From positions 31,995,501 through 32,059,500 of the forward strand of contig CM050446.2 in the NCBI GenBank assembly GCA_027563935.2: a stretch of 64,000 nt of DNA, written 5' to 3'. This stretch comes from Costus lasius. Its lineage: Eukaryota > Streptophyta > Magnoliopsida > Zingiberales > Costaceae. Numbering within the stretch: position 1 is the first letter of the stretch; each line of letters starts with the position of its first letter. A program made the position numbers and the translations under genes. The notes below the pieces were generated by a model. That model searched no databases. It was not told where the DNA came from and was given only the letters and a program-made list of their open reading frames with translations. Shown here in pieces: positions 22,876-32,633 of the stretch.

Positions 22876-23840
22876 GATCAGCAGGGAAGCTTTGAGGAAG
22901 AAGATCTGGCCGGTGACGTGATGGAAAACGCAGGCGGATGGCAGATCGGCGGAATCTCAAGAGACCGTGGAGAAACGGAAATCCAGAATCGATCGAAGAA
23001 GAAATCTGACTGGGTGAAGGGAAAAACTTGATCAAACCTCTGGAGATCTTCTTCGAGTGCTAAGAGGGAGAGGAGGCGGCGCGATCTGGTCGGCTCCGTC
23101 GGAATCGGGAGACGGCGGTGGATCGGGTCGCTAAAAATCGAAGAACAGCGGATGCACGAGACTGAGATCTGGAGTTGCTTAGAGAGAATAGAAGGAAGGG
23201 AAATCCAGATCGAAGCCTTGAAGATGTTCGTCGTGTGCGGAGAAGATCGGAGGGAGGCACGATTGAGTGGCGGCGGCAGCAAGGTCGTGCGCTGGGTGCC
23301 CTAGCTTCGGGTGAACATAGGGTTAGAAAACCAGTGAACCTGCCCGGGTTCACCAACCCGTGATGTTCTCTGTGGTCAGGTTGCGGTAACAGAAGCACGG
23401 GTGAACCCGCTGGGGTTCACCGACCCGTGAAGCTCACTGGTTGTTTTCTGCAGTCCGGAAAGATGGTGAACCCCGTGGGGTTCACCTGCCTGTGAAGCTC
23501 ACTAGTCACAAAGTCTGGGCGCCTATGTACAGTGCACTTCACGGGTGAACCCCATGGGGTTCACCTGGCCGTGATTTGCACTGTTCAGTCAGAAAAATCC
23601 TGGGAAAATCTAGAAAAATTCTCATGCGCTACATCTTCATTCTACATCATAAAGAGACATCAAATTAGTAGCAATTCCCTCTAGAAAACCTAAAATAAAA
23701 TGAAAAGTAAAACAACAGTCTAAAACATTAACTGTCATCAATGATAAACTATGCATAAAAAAAAATTAAAAATCAAATAAAAACTTGGGTTGCCTCCCAA
23801 GAGCGCTAGTTTAGGGTCGATAGCTCGACCAAAAGAGTTT
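22876..23840. other. Intergenic region between pol and the extra ORF in Athila 2
   Basis: About 960 bp with no supported ORF. It contains a palindrome array (listed separately) that resembles the LTR promoter array, followed on the minus strand by a GC-rich leader rich in CTC and GAAG, then the extra ORF start at 22857 or 22875. This layout looks like a promoter plus leader. Confidence 0.6.
23334..23564. repeat. Second palindrome array of Athila 2, upstream of the extra ORF
   Basis: Inverted repeats at 23334-23353, 23401-23420 (GTGAACCC-GCTG-GGGTTCAC), 23466-23485 (arms of 9) and 23545-23564, the last identical to the perfect palindrome at 19754-19773. Spacing 65-79 bp. Flanking CCGTGA and CACTG/CTCTG motifs also match the LTR array. 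Confidence 0.92.
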
Positions 23841-25058
23841 TCAAAGTTTCAAATCCGGGGGGTCTGAGAGAGCTAAAACTTCCTCTCTCTCAATCCGCTC
23901 ATCTTCAAAGTAATGCTTGAGGTGGTGCCTGTTTACTGTGAAACTCTCAGTTTGCTCTATCCAAATTGTGATAGCACCATAAGGTTGAACTTTCTGAACT
24001 GTGAAAGGACCGGACCACCTCGTTCGAAGCCTTCCCGGAAACAATCGAAGTCTTGAATTAAATTGAAGTACTTTGTCTCCCTCATGAAATTCTTTCTTTG
24101 TTATGTGCTTGTCGTGCCAAAATTTGGTGCGTGCTTTGTAGCTCTTGGCATTCTCAGTAGGGTTTGTCAGCGCAAGTTTCAATGGTTTCACTTGTCTCCT
24201 GGGCGGCTCAACTTGCTGTATAACTTCTTTCACAACGTCAATGCTGCAACATGTACCTGCAAGAGAAGGTTTTTTCAGAGTATCAGTTAAATCAAATTGA
24301 ATAACGTTGCCACAGATGTTCAAAGACAGTCTCTCATTCTTGACATCCATGACAGCGCCGGCAGTAGCAAGAAAAGGTCTCCCCAGAATGAAAGGGAGCT
24401 TGTCATCTTCATCAATTTCCAAGACAGTAAAATTAGCAGGAATAAAGTAATCTCCTACTTTAATAGGTACGTCCTCTAAAATATCAACTGGGTGGCGTAC
24501 AGATTTGTCTGCAAGCTATATGGAAATATTAGATGGTTGCAAGTCCCCTAAGTCTAGCCTTTTACATAGTGACAGTGGCATGAGGCTAACGCTTGCTCCT
24601 AGATCGCATAAAGCTCTCTGAAAAGACATCTCCCCAATCTGGCATGGTATGGAAAAACTGCCTGGGTCTTTAAGCTTCTGAGGGAGCTTGTTCTAGATGA
24701 TGGCGCTGCACTCCTCAGTAAGTGCAACAGTCCCTTGATCTTCTAGCTTCCTCTTGTTTGATAAGATATCTTTCAGGAATTTCGCATAAGTCGGCATCTG
24801 CGAAAGAGCATCAACGAAAGGGATGTTAATATAAATTTTCTTTAAAACCTCTAAAAATGTACCAAACTGCTTGTCCAATTTAGCCTTGACAAGCCTTTGT
24901 GGAAAGGGAATCAGTGGCTTATATACTGGCGGTCCCACATAGGGCCGCTCCTCCTCAACTGGCTTAGGTACCACCGGTGTCATATCAGTATGCGGTTCCA
25001 CAGGTTCTAGTATTGACTCTTCTATCTTGTCATCTGTCGGCATCTTCGGGTCTTCCAA
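23841..25058 (-). pseudogene. Athila 2 protease fused in frame to integrase C-terminus
   Basis: One frame from 25058 to 23841, interrupted by TAG near 24690 and near 24517, both at positions where the family has glutamine (NKLP and LADKSVRHP follow). Protease shows LCDLGASVSLMPL and ILGRPFLATAGAVMDV. At about 24155-24175 the protease tail passes directly into the integrase C-terminal domain: ENAKSYKARTKFWHDKHI, then GRLRTRWSGPFTV and VQPYGAITIW (GPF/Y module) and NRHHLKHYF. RT, RNase H and the integrase zinc-binding and DDE domains are missing, and the reading frame is kept across the join. It is a deletion derivative. Confidence 0.88.
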
Positions 25059-25272
25059 TTGCTTGCCGCTCCGAGTGGAGATTGCATTGCACTGCTCCCT
25101 CGGGTTTACTTCTGGTTGAGATGGTAGCTTCCCTGGTACTCTCGATGATGGGCTAGCTGACTCTCCAGCATTTTATTGTGTGTCTCTAGGGAATCCATCC
25201 TGGTCATCATCATTTTCATCATGTCTGTAAGTCCTTCAAGTTGCTTGCCCAGATTTGAATCATTATTGGGCC

Positions 25273-26580
25273 TTAGCTGTTGCTGCGGTGGTGGCGGTGC
25301 ATTATAGTTTCTGGCCTGGAAACCTGGTGGTTTGAAATTGTTCTATTGGGGTTGCCTAAAGTTTCCTTGTGGGGGCTGGGTCTGCTGTGGTGGAACTTGT
25401 CCAGGCTGAATCGGCTGAGTTGTCCGGTAAGAAAAATTTGGATGGTTGCGCCATCCTGGATTGTAGTAGTTGGAATAAGGTTATTGTTCTGGTTGAAGTT
25501 TCCAACTACATTCAACTGCTCAGGATGAGCCGCAGCCATTTGTCCATCTCCCGCCTGACAATTTGCCCCTGCATGACCTACAACTCCACAGACCTCACAA
25601 GTAATAGCGTTAACATCCATTGAATTAACAGACCAAGAGTCAAGCTTCCTAGTCAAATTATCAACCTTAGTAGTAAGTGCAGTCAAAGAATCCAGGTCAT
25701 ACTTACCTGACTTCTTGGTAGAAGTACCTCTCTCGGATGTCCATTGGTGATGGTTAATTTCCATATCCTCGAGAAGGTTCATTGCATCTTCCACTCTCCT
25801 ATTCATCAAAGCACCTCCTGCTGCAGCGTCCACTATAAGCCTCGTGTTGTAATCCAAACCGCTGTAGAACTTTTGGATCAAAACCCAAGTCTCAACACCG
25901 TGATGTGGACACATCCTTTGCAGCTCCTTAAACCTCTCCCAAGCTTCATATAGAGACTCTCCATCCTTTTGCAAGAAGCTCGTTATCTAATTTCGCAATT
26001 GGATTGTCTTTGATGGAGGGAAGTACTTGGAGAGAAAGGCTTGAGAAAGCTCTGCCCATGTTCTTATCGAAGCAGCAGGTAGTGTGTGCAGCCAAGCTCT
26101 CGCCCTATCCCTCAGAGAGAAGGGAAATAGTCGCAACCTGATAGCATCAGCAGACACACCGTTAATTTTCAACATGTCACAATATTCCAAAAAAATAGAA
26201 AGGTGCATGTTCGGGTCCTCAAGAGGAGAACCACCAAATTGGTTTTGTTGCACCATAGAAAGAAGAGCAGGTTTTATTTCGAAGTTGTTGGCCTCAACAG
26301 CGTGCCTAGCAATTCCAGATTGAAAACCGTAAGTGTAAGGTGTCGAGTAATCTTTCAATGTCCTGTTGTTATAGTTGTTCCCCATTGGTTGTTGTGCTCG
26401 GTCATTGTTCACATCAAGTTGAATGTGTTCCATCTGATTGTCTTCTCCTGGATGGTTCATGATTTCTTTCTTCAGAATTTGATTTTGCTTCCTTCTTGTC
26501 CGGAAGGTGCGCTCGATCTCTGGATCAATGTTAAAGAATGTACATGCCCTAGAACTTCTTCGCATAAAACGGCCAGTCAA
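25273..26580 (-). pseudogene. Athila 2 gag
   Basis: A single frame with one in-frame TAG near 25987 (QLRN-stop-ITSF). The N-terminal basic part is followed by the gag core (LRLFPFSLRDRARAWLHT, FLSKYFPPSKTIQLRN, ESLYEAWERFKELQRMCPHH) and a CCHC zinc knuckle CEVCGVVGHAGANC at about codon 310. The C-terminal end is glutamine/asparagine-rich and the frame shifts relative to protease between 25070 and 25280. Relative to Athila 1 gag it has the zinc knuckle that copy lacks. Confidence 0.85.
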
Positions 26581-26669
26581 AATTATAAAGTTCTAAGACA
26601 GCAAGTAAATAAAAAGAAAAAGAAAATAGCAGTGCAGTAAGAAAAATCTAACTAAAATGCAATGCATCA

Positions 26670-27001
26670 TTTGACCAGCGTTGGTTTGAATAGAGCGCGC
26701 TGGTTTGAATAGAGCTGGTTGGGAAGGTTGAGGTTGTTTAGGTAAAATAGCTGGTCTGGTTAGCAGTTTAGGAGTGTTGTGATATGTTGTTCTGCTCTAT
26801 TAAGTGAAAAATTTATAAATACATGTAAAACTTTATAATTTATAATAGAAATAAATTTTTTTAATATCAAAGTATATATAAAATTTAAAATTATCTAATA
26901 CAACAAATTTTTTTTTGAGCTATTAGATGTGTGAATTTAATTTTAAAGGTGACTAATCCTAAAAAAATGCAATTGCTTTAATGTTCTCAACATATTATTA
27001 T
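26670..27001. other. Old flank between Athila 2 and the chromovirus
   Basis: AT-rich, no gene. Contains a short direct duplication TTGGTTTGAATAGAGC (about 26682 and 26702). The last five bases, ATTAT, are the chromovirus target site. Confidence 0.6.
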
Positions 27002-27697
27002 TGTTACATCCGTGATGAATACGGACAAATAGGAACAGTAAAATATAATAAAATATTAGTAATAGTTAAATTGGATGGGACTTGGCACTGTGCACGCGTG
27101 ACCGAGCCCATCTCTTTCTGTCGCGCATGCCCGTTTTCCCCTGTCGCCCGTGAAGCTCCTCTCCCATCCCTTATTTCTCCCCTGCCTCGCACCCGTCTCC
27201 TCATCACGGAACAACGAGCACCCTTCTCCTTCTTCGATCAACACTCGCCTCCTTCCTCGTGTGCCTCCCTCTACCTCCGGTGACTGCTCCGGCGAGATCC
27301 GGTGACTGTGTGGTGAGCTTGAGGCTCTGTGGGGGGATCCGACGCTACCCCCTTCTCTTGCTCGCAATTTCTGTTGGTGGTGGACGCAGCATGCGCGTGC
27401 CCCTTCCGGCACCGGCAACTCTCTCCCTCAACATTCCCGCGTGAATCTATGGGCAGGACTTGCGCTCCTATTCCGGCGATTGTTCTGGACGTGCAACGCA
27501 CCAAACGCGATTTCGGCGGCGCTGCGTCTTCTCCGGCGAACCCTTGCACTTGTCTCTAGTCTCCGACAAACGACGAAGCTTTCCCCCTGTTTCCGGCACT
27601 TCTCCTTTCCCAGCTCCGGCGACGTGCGCAGTGATGTCGCCGGCGGTTTTCTTGCATTTCCTGGCGTGGGTCCCGGGTGGCGCTCTGGGGCATAACA
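27002..27697 (+). repeat. 5' LTR, 696 bp, internally deleted
   Basis: Starts TGTTACATCC and ends GGCATAACA. Collinear with the 3' LTR up to about 27660, then jumps to the last 35 bp of that LTR. It also lacks a 21-22 bp unit present at 33049-33070. The ORFs here (27056-27418 minus, 27259-27741 plus) are LTR reading frames. Confidence 0.92.
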
Positions 27698-27701
27698 ATT
27701 T

Positions 27702-27713
27702 TGGTATTAGAGC
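27702..27713 (+). other. PBS (tRNA-iMet type)
   Basis: TGGTATTAGAGC, one transition from the common TGGTATCAGAGC, four bases inside the 5' LTR. Confidence 0.85.
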
Positions 27714-27856
27714 ATGGTTTAGGATCTTAAATGGGACATAAGGACTTAGGATAAACACTAGAATTTAAGACCCGCGTAGTGTTAATCACATTTGATAATG
27801 ATAACCTGTGATTTTAATTAACCTGACTGTTTGTTGTTGTTGGTGCATTATAGGAA

Positions 27857-28690
27857 ATGACGCCAAAGAAAAGTTCTCGCTTTGGTCTAATGGCGGGTTT
27901 AGCTTGGGAAGCATTGCGTGCACCCCTCAATTGGATGCGGAAGGCTTCTGGATCTGGTAATGAGAGAAGGGAAGAACCTTCCGTAGCTGCTCCACGTATT
28001 CGATACGACGATGACGTTAGTGAAGTGGGAAGTAGACGACGCGCTCCAGAACCTCCGGTCCAAGAACCTCCACGACGTAGAGCACGCAAAACTCCATCGA
28101 CCGCGGCGATGGAATTAGCGTCCTGCTTTACGGCCATGGTGGAGCGAAGATTTGGAGTATTTTCTGAAAAACAGGATCCTTGAAAAGTGACGCGATGGTT
28201 ACAAAGCGTAACTGATACTCTCAACATATTACAATGTCCGAATGATCAGAGGGTGATATTGGCTGTTTATTTCTTCTCTGACGATGCAAAGGACTGGTTT
28301 GAGGGACTTGAACACACCATCGGTGCGACTCGTTATGATTGGGACATTTTCTATGAAGCGTTCCATGCAGAATACTTTTCGAAGACTGCTTGTGAGACCC
28401 TACGGCACGAATTTATGACTATAGAACAGAAGGGTCACTTGGTCAATGAATATTTGGCAGAATTCCAACGACTAGCGAAGATGTTCCCAAGTATGGTACC
28501 TATTGTCGAGGATCGATCGGATCATTTTATTCGAGGATTGGACCCTCTTATTGCACGAGGGACTAATGCGGCACCCCCTGAGGATTTTCAATCTGTTGTG
28601 GCTATGGCCCGCCGAACTGAGAAGACGGAAAATGCAATTGAACAGAAGCACCATAAAGGGCAAGGCTCCCGCTTCAAGTCATTCTCGTGA
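27857..28690 (+). pseudogene. Chromovirus gag
   Basis: One frame from ATG 27857 (MTPKKSSRFG) with an in-frame TGA at 28181 and a stop at 28688. The gag core follows the TGA: LAVYFFSDDAKDWFEG, ETLRHEFMTIEQKGHLVNEY and EFQRLAKMFP. The N-terminal 100 residues are arginine/proline-rich. The second part is out of frame with the zinc knuckle region, so at least one indel lies between 28690 and 28842. Confidence 0.85.
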
Positions 28691-28841
28691 CTCTGGGTTT
28701 TCTGCCAGTAAGAGTCCTCTTATGCAGCAATCTAGTTCTCATTCGACCCAGCCGGGTTGGAAATCATGGACCCCAGGGTCCATGTCTATGTGATCCCTCC
28801 AGTCACTGCTGCATAGTGTTGGGTCTTTACCTGACCCAAGG

Positions 28842-29430
28842 ATGTCTTACCAGTGTGGAGAAGTCGGGCATATCTCCCGGGATTGTCCTCTCCAGTATGT
28901 TCAGTGCCATTACTGTAGTGAGATGGGCCATTATAAGAAGGACTGCCCACGTAAAGGGAAGCAGCCCCAACATGCTCCTAGCACTGAGAGGTCTGTCCCA
29001 CCTCCTCGACGGGGACAGCACCGACCTCCTCGCCGTGGGTATACAGCACCAACTCCCCAGAACAGACAGACCCAAGTTCCTACTACTGGACAGCCATATG
29101 CATTGACAGAGCAGGATGCACAGCGCGAGACCAGCAACATCATGCGAGGTATTATTTCATTATATGATACACTTGCCTGTTTATTGATAGATATGGGTAG
29201 CTCACATTCTTTTATTTCATATACATTTGTGAGGAAGTTGGGATTAAATTTTGTCTTATCTGCACATGATATGACTATTTCTGTACCCTCTGGTGGTACG
29301 CTACAGTCCTACTTAGAGGTGCAATAGTGCCCTCTGAGTTTCAATGGGTTGATCATCTACTCGGATCTAATGTTACTGGAGTTCTCAGATTTCCAGATTA
29401 TCTTAGGGATGAACTGGCTTTTTTTATAAT
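28842..29430 (+). pseudogene. Chromovirus zinc knuckles and protease
   Basis: Two CCHC knuckles: the first (YQCGEVGHISRDC) has lost its leading cysteine, which reads serine; the second CHYCSEMGHYKKDC is complete. The aspartic protease active site reads LIDMGSSHSFIS, where the family has DTGSS, so the threonine is now methionine (ACG to ATG fits CpG decay). The frame stops at 29327 and the protease tail (IILGMNWL near 29400) is in other frames. Confidence 0.82.
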
Positions 29431-29433
29431 CGT

Positions 29434-32400
29434 GTGGTAGTGGATTGCGATGACTGCACGGTGGTATGCAAACGCCATGGATATGCAACATATACATTCA
29501 CTAGGGTACCTAGTCAGATTGCCCCTATCATATCTGCATTACAAGCCAGGAAGTTAATTAGCAGTGGATGTCAAGGTTACGTGATGTCTATTGTTGATGC
29601 GGGGGATCAGACCCCGATCCCTATTGAACATGTACCAGTTGTCAGGAAATTTCCTGATGTATTTCCTGAAGACTTACCTGGATTACCCCCGGGCCGGGCT
29701 ATTGATTTCACCATTCATCTCCAGCCTGGCACAACGCCTATCTCTAGAGCACCGTATCGGATGGCGCCACGTGAACTCGAGGAGCTAAAAGTTCAGTTAT
29801 AGGAGCTTCTTGATAAGGGATTTATTAGACCCAGTGCATCTCCCTGGGGTGTTCCTGTCCTTTTTGTGAAAAAGAAGGATGGCTCGTTTCGACTGTGTGT
29901 TGATTACAGACAGTTGAATGTAGTGACAGTCAAGAATAAGTATCCTTTGCCACGGATTGATGATTTATTTGATCAGCTTAAGGGTACTTGTGTTTATTCG
30001 AAGATTGATTTGAGGTTTGGATATCATCAGTTGAGGATCCGTGGAGAGGACGTGCCGAAAACTACCTTTCGGACACGTTATGGGCACTACGAGTTCCTTG
30101 TGATGCCCTTCGGCCTAACTAATGCACCAGTGGCTTTTATGGATATGATGAACCGGGTATTCATTAATTATCTGGACCAGTTCATGGTAGTTTTTATTGA
30201 TGACATATTAATCTATTCTCGTAGCACAGCAGAGCACAAGAGACACCTTCGACTTGTGCTGGAAACCCTTAGGAGAGAACAATTGTATGCTAAGTACAAC
30301 AAATGTGCCTTCTGGCTAAGTGAAGTCACATTCTTAGAACATGTGATTTCTGGTGAAGGTGTTGCTGTAGACCTTGAGAAAATTAGGGCTATCATGGAAT
30401 GGGAAAGCCCGAAGATTATGTCTGAGGTTCGGAGTTTTCTTGGACTTGCTGGTTATTATAGGAAATTTGTTGAGGGATTTTCTAAAATAGCTACTCCACT
30501 CACGAATCTGACAAAGAAGGAGGTTAAATTTTTCTGGGATGAAGATTGTAAGAATAGTTTTATAGAGTTGAAAAGAAGACTGGTCAGTGCACCTATATTG
30601 GTACTCCCGACAGGTGACGAGGGGTATACAGTTTATACAGATGCATCTTTTCATGGTCTAGGTGCTGTATTGATGCAATATGATAAAGTTATAGCTTATG
30701 CCTCACGTGAACTCAAAGTACATGAAAAGAATTATCTGGTGCACGATTTGGAGTTAGCTGCTGTGGTATTCACCCATAGAATTTGGCGGTACTATTTATA
30801 TGGCATTACCTTTGAGATTTATACGGATCATCAAAGTCTGAAGTATTTATTTTTACAAAAGGAGTTAATATGAGGCAGAGGAGATGGGTGGAATTTCTGA
30901 AGGATTACGATTACATGATTAATTACCACCTGGGTAAAGCCAATGTAGTGGCTAATGCGTTAAGTAGGAAGACTGAAGAGGTATTAGCACATCTAAGGGT
31001 AGCACCTACTAAGTTGGCCAGACAAGTGGCAGATTTAGGTGTGAGGTTGTGTGCCCCACTAAGCACGGGTGCTTGGCCGTAATGATGGCACAGTCTCCTT
31101 TTGTGCAGAGGATTATTGAGGCTCAACCAAATGATTAGTATTTATAGTCTATTATCACAAAGGGCAAGAGAGAAGAATTTACTCAAGACGATGCAGGCGT
31201 TATAAGATGTTGGAATCGCTTATATGTATCTAAGGTTAAGGAAGAATTACTGGAAGAGGCACACAAGTTAAGATTCGTGGTACATCCTGGTGCCACGAAG
31301 ATGTATAGGGATCTGTGAAAATCTTATTGGTGGGAAGGAATGAAAATAGATGTGGCGGAATATGTTGGACGCTGTCTGGTATGCCAGCAAGTGAAGATTG
31401 AGCATAAGAAACCATCGGGACTGTTGCAGAGTATTGCTATTCCAGAGTGGAAATGAGAACATATTACTATGGATTTCGTGACAGATCTTCCAAGGTCATG
31501 TACTAGCCACGACTTGGTTTGGGTGATCGTTGACCGCTTGACCAAGTTAGCCCACTTTCTACCTATAAGGAAGACTTACTCTTTGGACAAGCTGACAAGA
31601 CTATATTGTCAGGAGATTATATGATTGCATGGTGTTCCTGCCAGCATCATTTCTGATAGAGATCCATGGTTCACATCTCAGTTTTGGGATAGTCTACAGA
31701 AGGCTTTGGGGACAGAACTGCGGTTTAGTACGGCTTATTACCCGTAGACTGACGGTCAGTCGGAGCGAACTATACAGACACTTGAGGACATGCTCCGGGC
31801 TATTGTCTTGGACTTTACGGATGGTTGGGAGTGTCATCTACATCTGGTGGAATTTGCCTATAATAATAGTTATCATTCGGCTATTCAGATGGCACCTTTC
31901 GAGGCTTTATACGGCAGAAGGTGCAAATCCCCGGTGTTATGGGATGAAGCTGGTGAGAGCCGTGTGTTGGGACCGGCTATGCAAGAAAATGACGCTGAGC
32001 GGGTTCAGATTATTAGACAGAGATTACTAACTGTCCAAAGCCGACAGAAGAGTTATGCGGACAAGAGACGGCGTCCACTCGAGTTTGATGTCGGTGACCA
32101 CGTGTTTCTTCGGGCTTCTCCGAAGAAGGGAACAACTAGATTTGGATATTCTGGTAAATTAGCCCCACGGTATGTTGGTCCTTTTGAGATACTAAAGAGA
32201 GTTGGACCAGTCGCATACTGATAGCGCTTCCACCGATGTACTCGCATATTCACCTATGTTCCACGTGTCCATGCTGCGTAAGTATGTAGCGGATCCCTCT
32301 CACGTATTGACCCATGGTGCGGTTCATGTCAGGCAGGATGCCACATATGCTGAGATGCCTGTGGAAATCTTAGATCGCAAAGAGCATCAATTGAGAAATA

Positions 32401-32519
32401 AAGTGAGCAGTCTGATTAAAGTGAAATGGAAGAATCATCCTGAGAGCGAGGCTATTTGGGAACGTGAGGACGAATTTATGAGGATACATCCGGATTTGTT
32501 TCCGGAGATGGAGGAGTAG
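29434..32519 (+). pseudogene. Chromovirus pol: RT, RNase H, integrase, chromodomain
   Basis: RT starts near 29640 (FPDVFPEDLPGLPPGRAIDF). After an in-frame TAG near 29800, [32 protein letters not shown] and the catalytic [11 protein letters not shown] follow. RNase H has [15 protein letters not shown] and [10 protein letters not shown], then a frameshift at about 30865. Integrase keeps the HHCC finger (HKLRFVVHPG...CLVC) and DDE core positions ([36 protein letters not shown]) but with several stops. A last frameshift near 32210 precedes a chromodomain-like C-terminus, VEILDRKEHQLRNK, VKWKNHPESEAIWE. The product would have reverse transcribed and integrated the element. Confidence 0.9.
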
Positions 32520-32620
32520 ACGAGTGATTTCTGTACGAGTGACTATTGTATTATCGCTTTTGTAATCCTGTTTACTTACCGTTAATAAATATGTTTGGAA
32601 TTTGGGGACCAAATTCTTTG

Positions 32621-32633
32621 AAGGTGGGAATAA
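32621..32633 (+). other. Polypurine tract before the 3' LTR
   Basis: AAGGTGGGAATAA directly precedes TGTTACG, the LTR start. It is the expected primer for plus-strand synthesis. Confidence 0.75.

Larger units (their letters stand above)
18535..26669 (-). mobile_element. Athila-like retrotransposon 2, internally deleted, with TTTGA target duplication
   Basis: TTTGA at 18530-18534 and 26670-26674 frame the element. Minus-strand order: a 5' LTR remnant ending at 26669 (CAATGCATCA, same terminus as the 3' LTR), gag (26580-25273), protease fused to the integrase C-terminus (25058-23841), a palindrome array (23564-23334), an extra ORF (22875-21337), the polypurine region (about 20098-20140) and a 3' LTR (20097-18535). 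The 5' LTR has lost nearly all its length together with the PBS, and RT, RNase H and the integrase core are absent, so it could only have moved with helper proteins and now cannot replicate. Confidence 0.85.
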
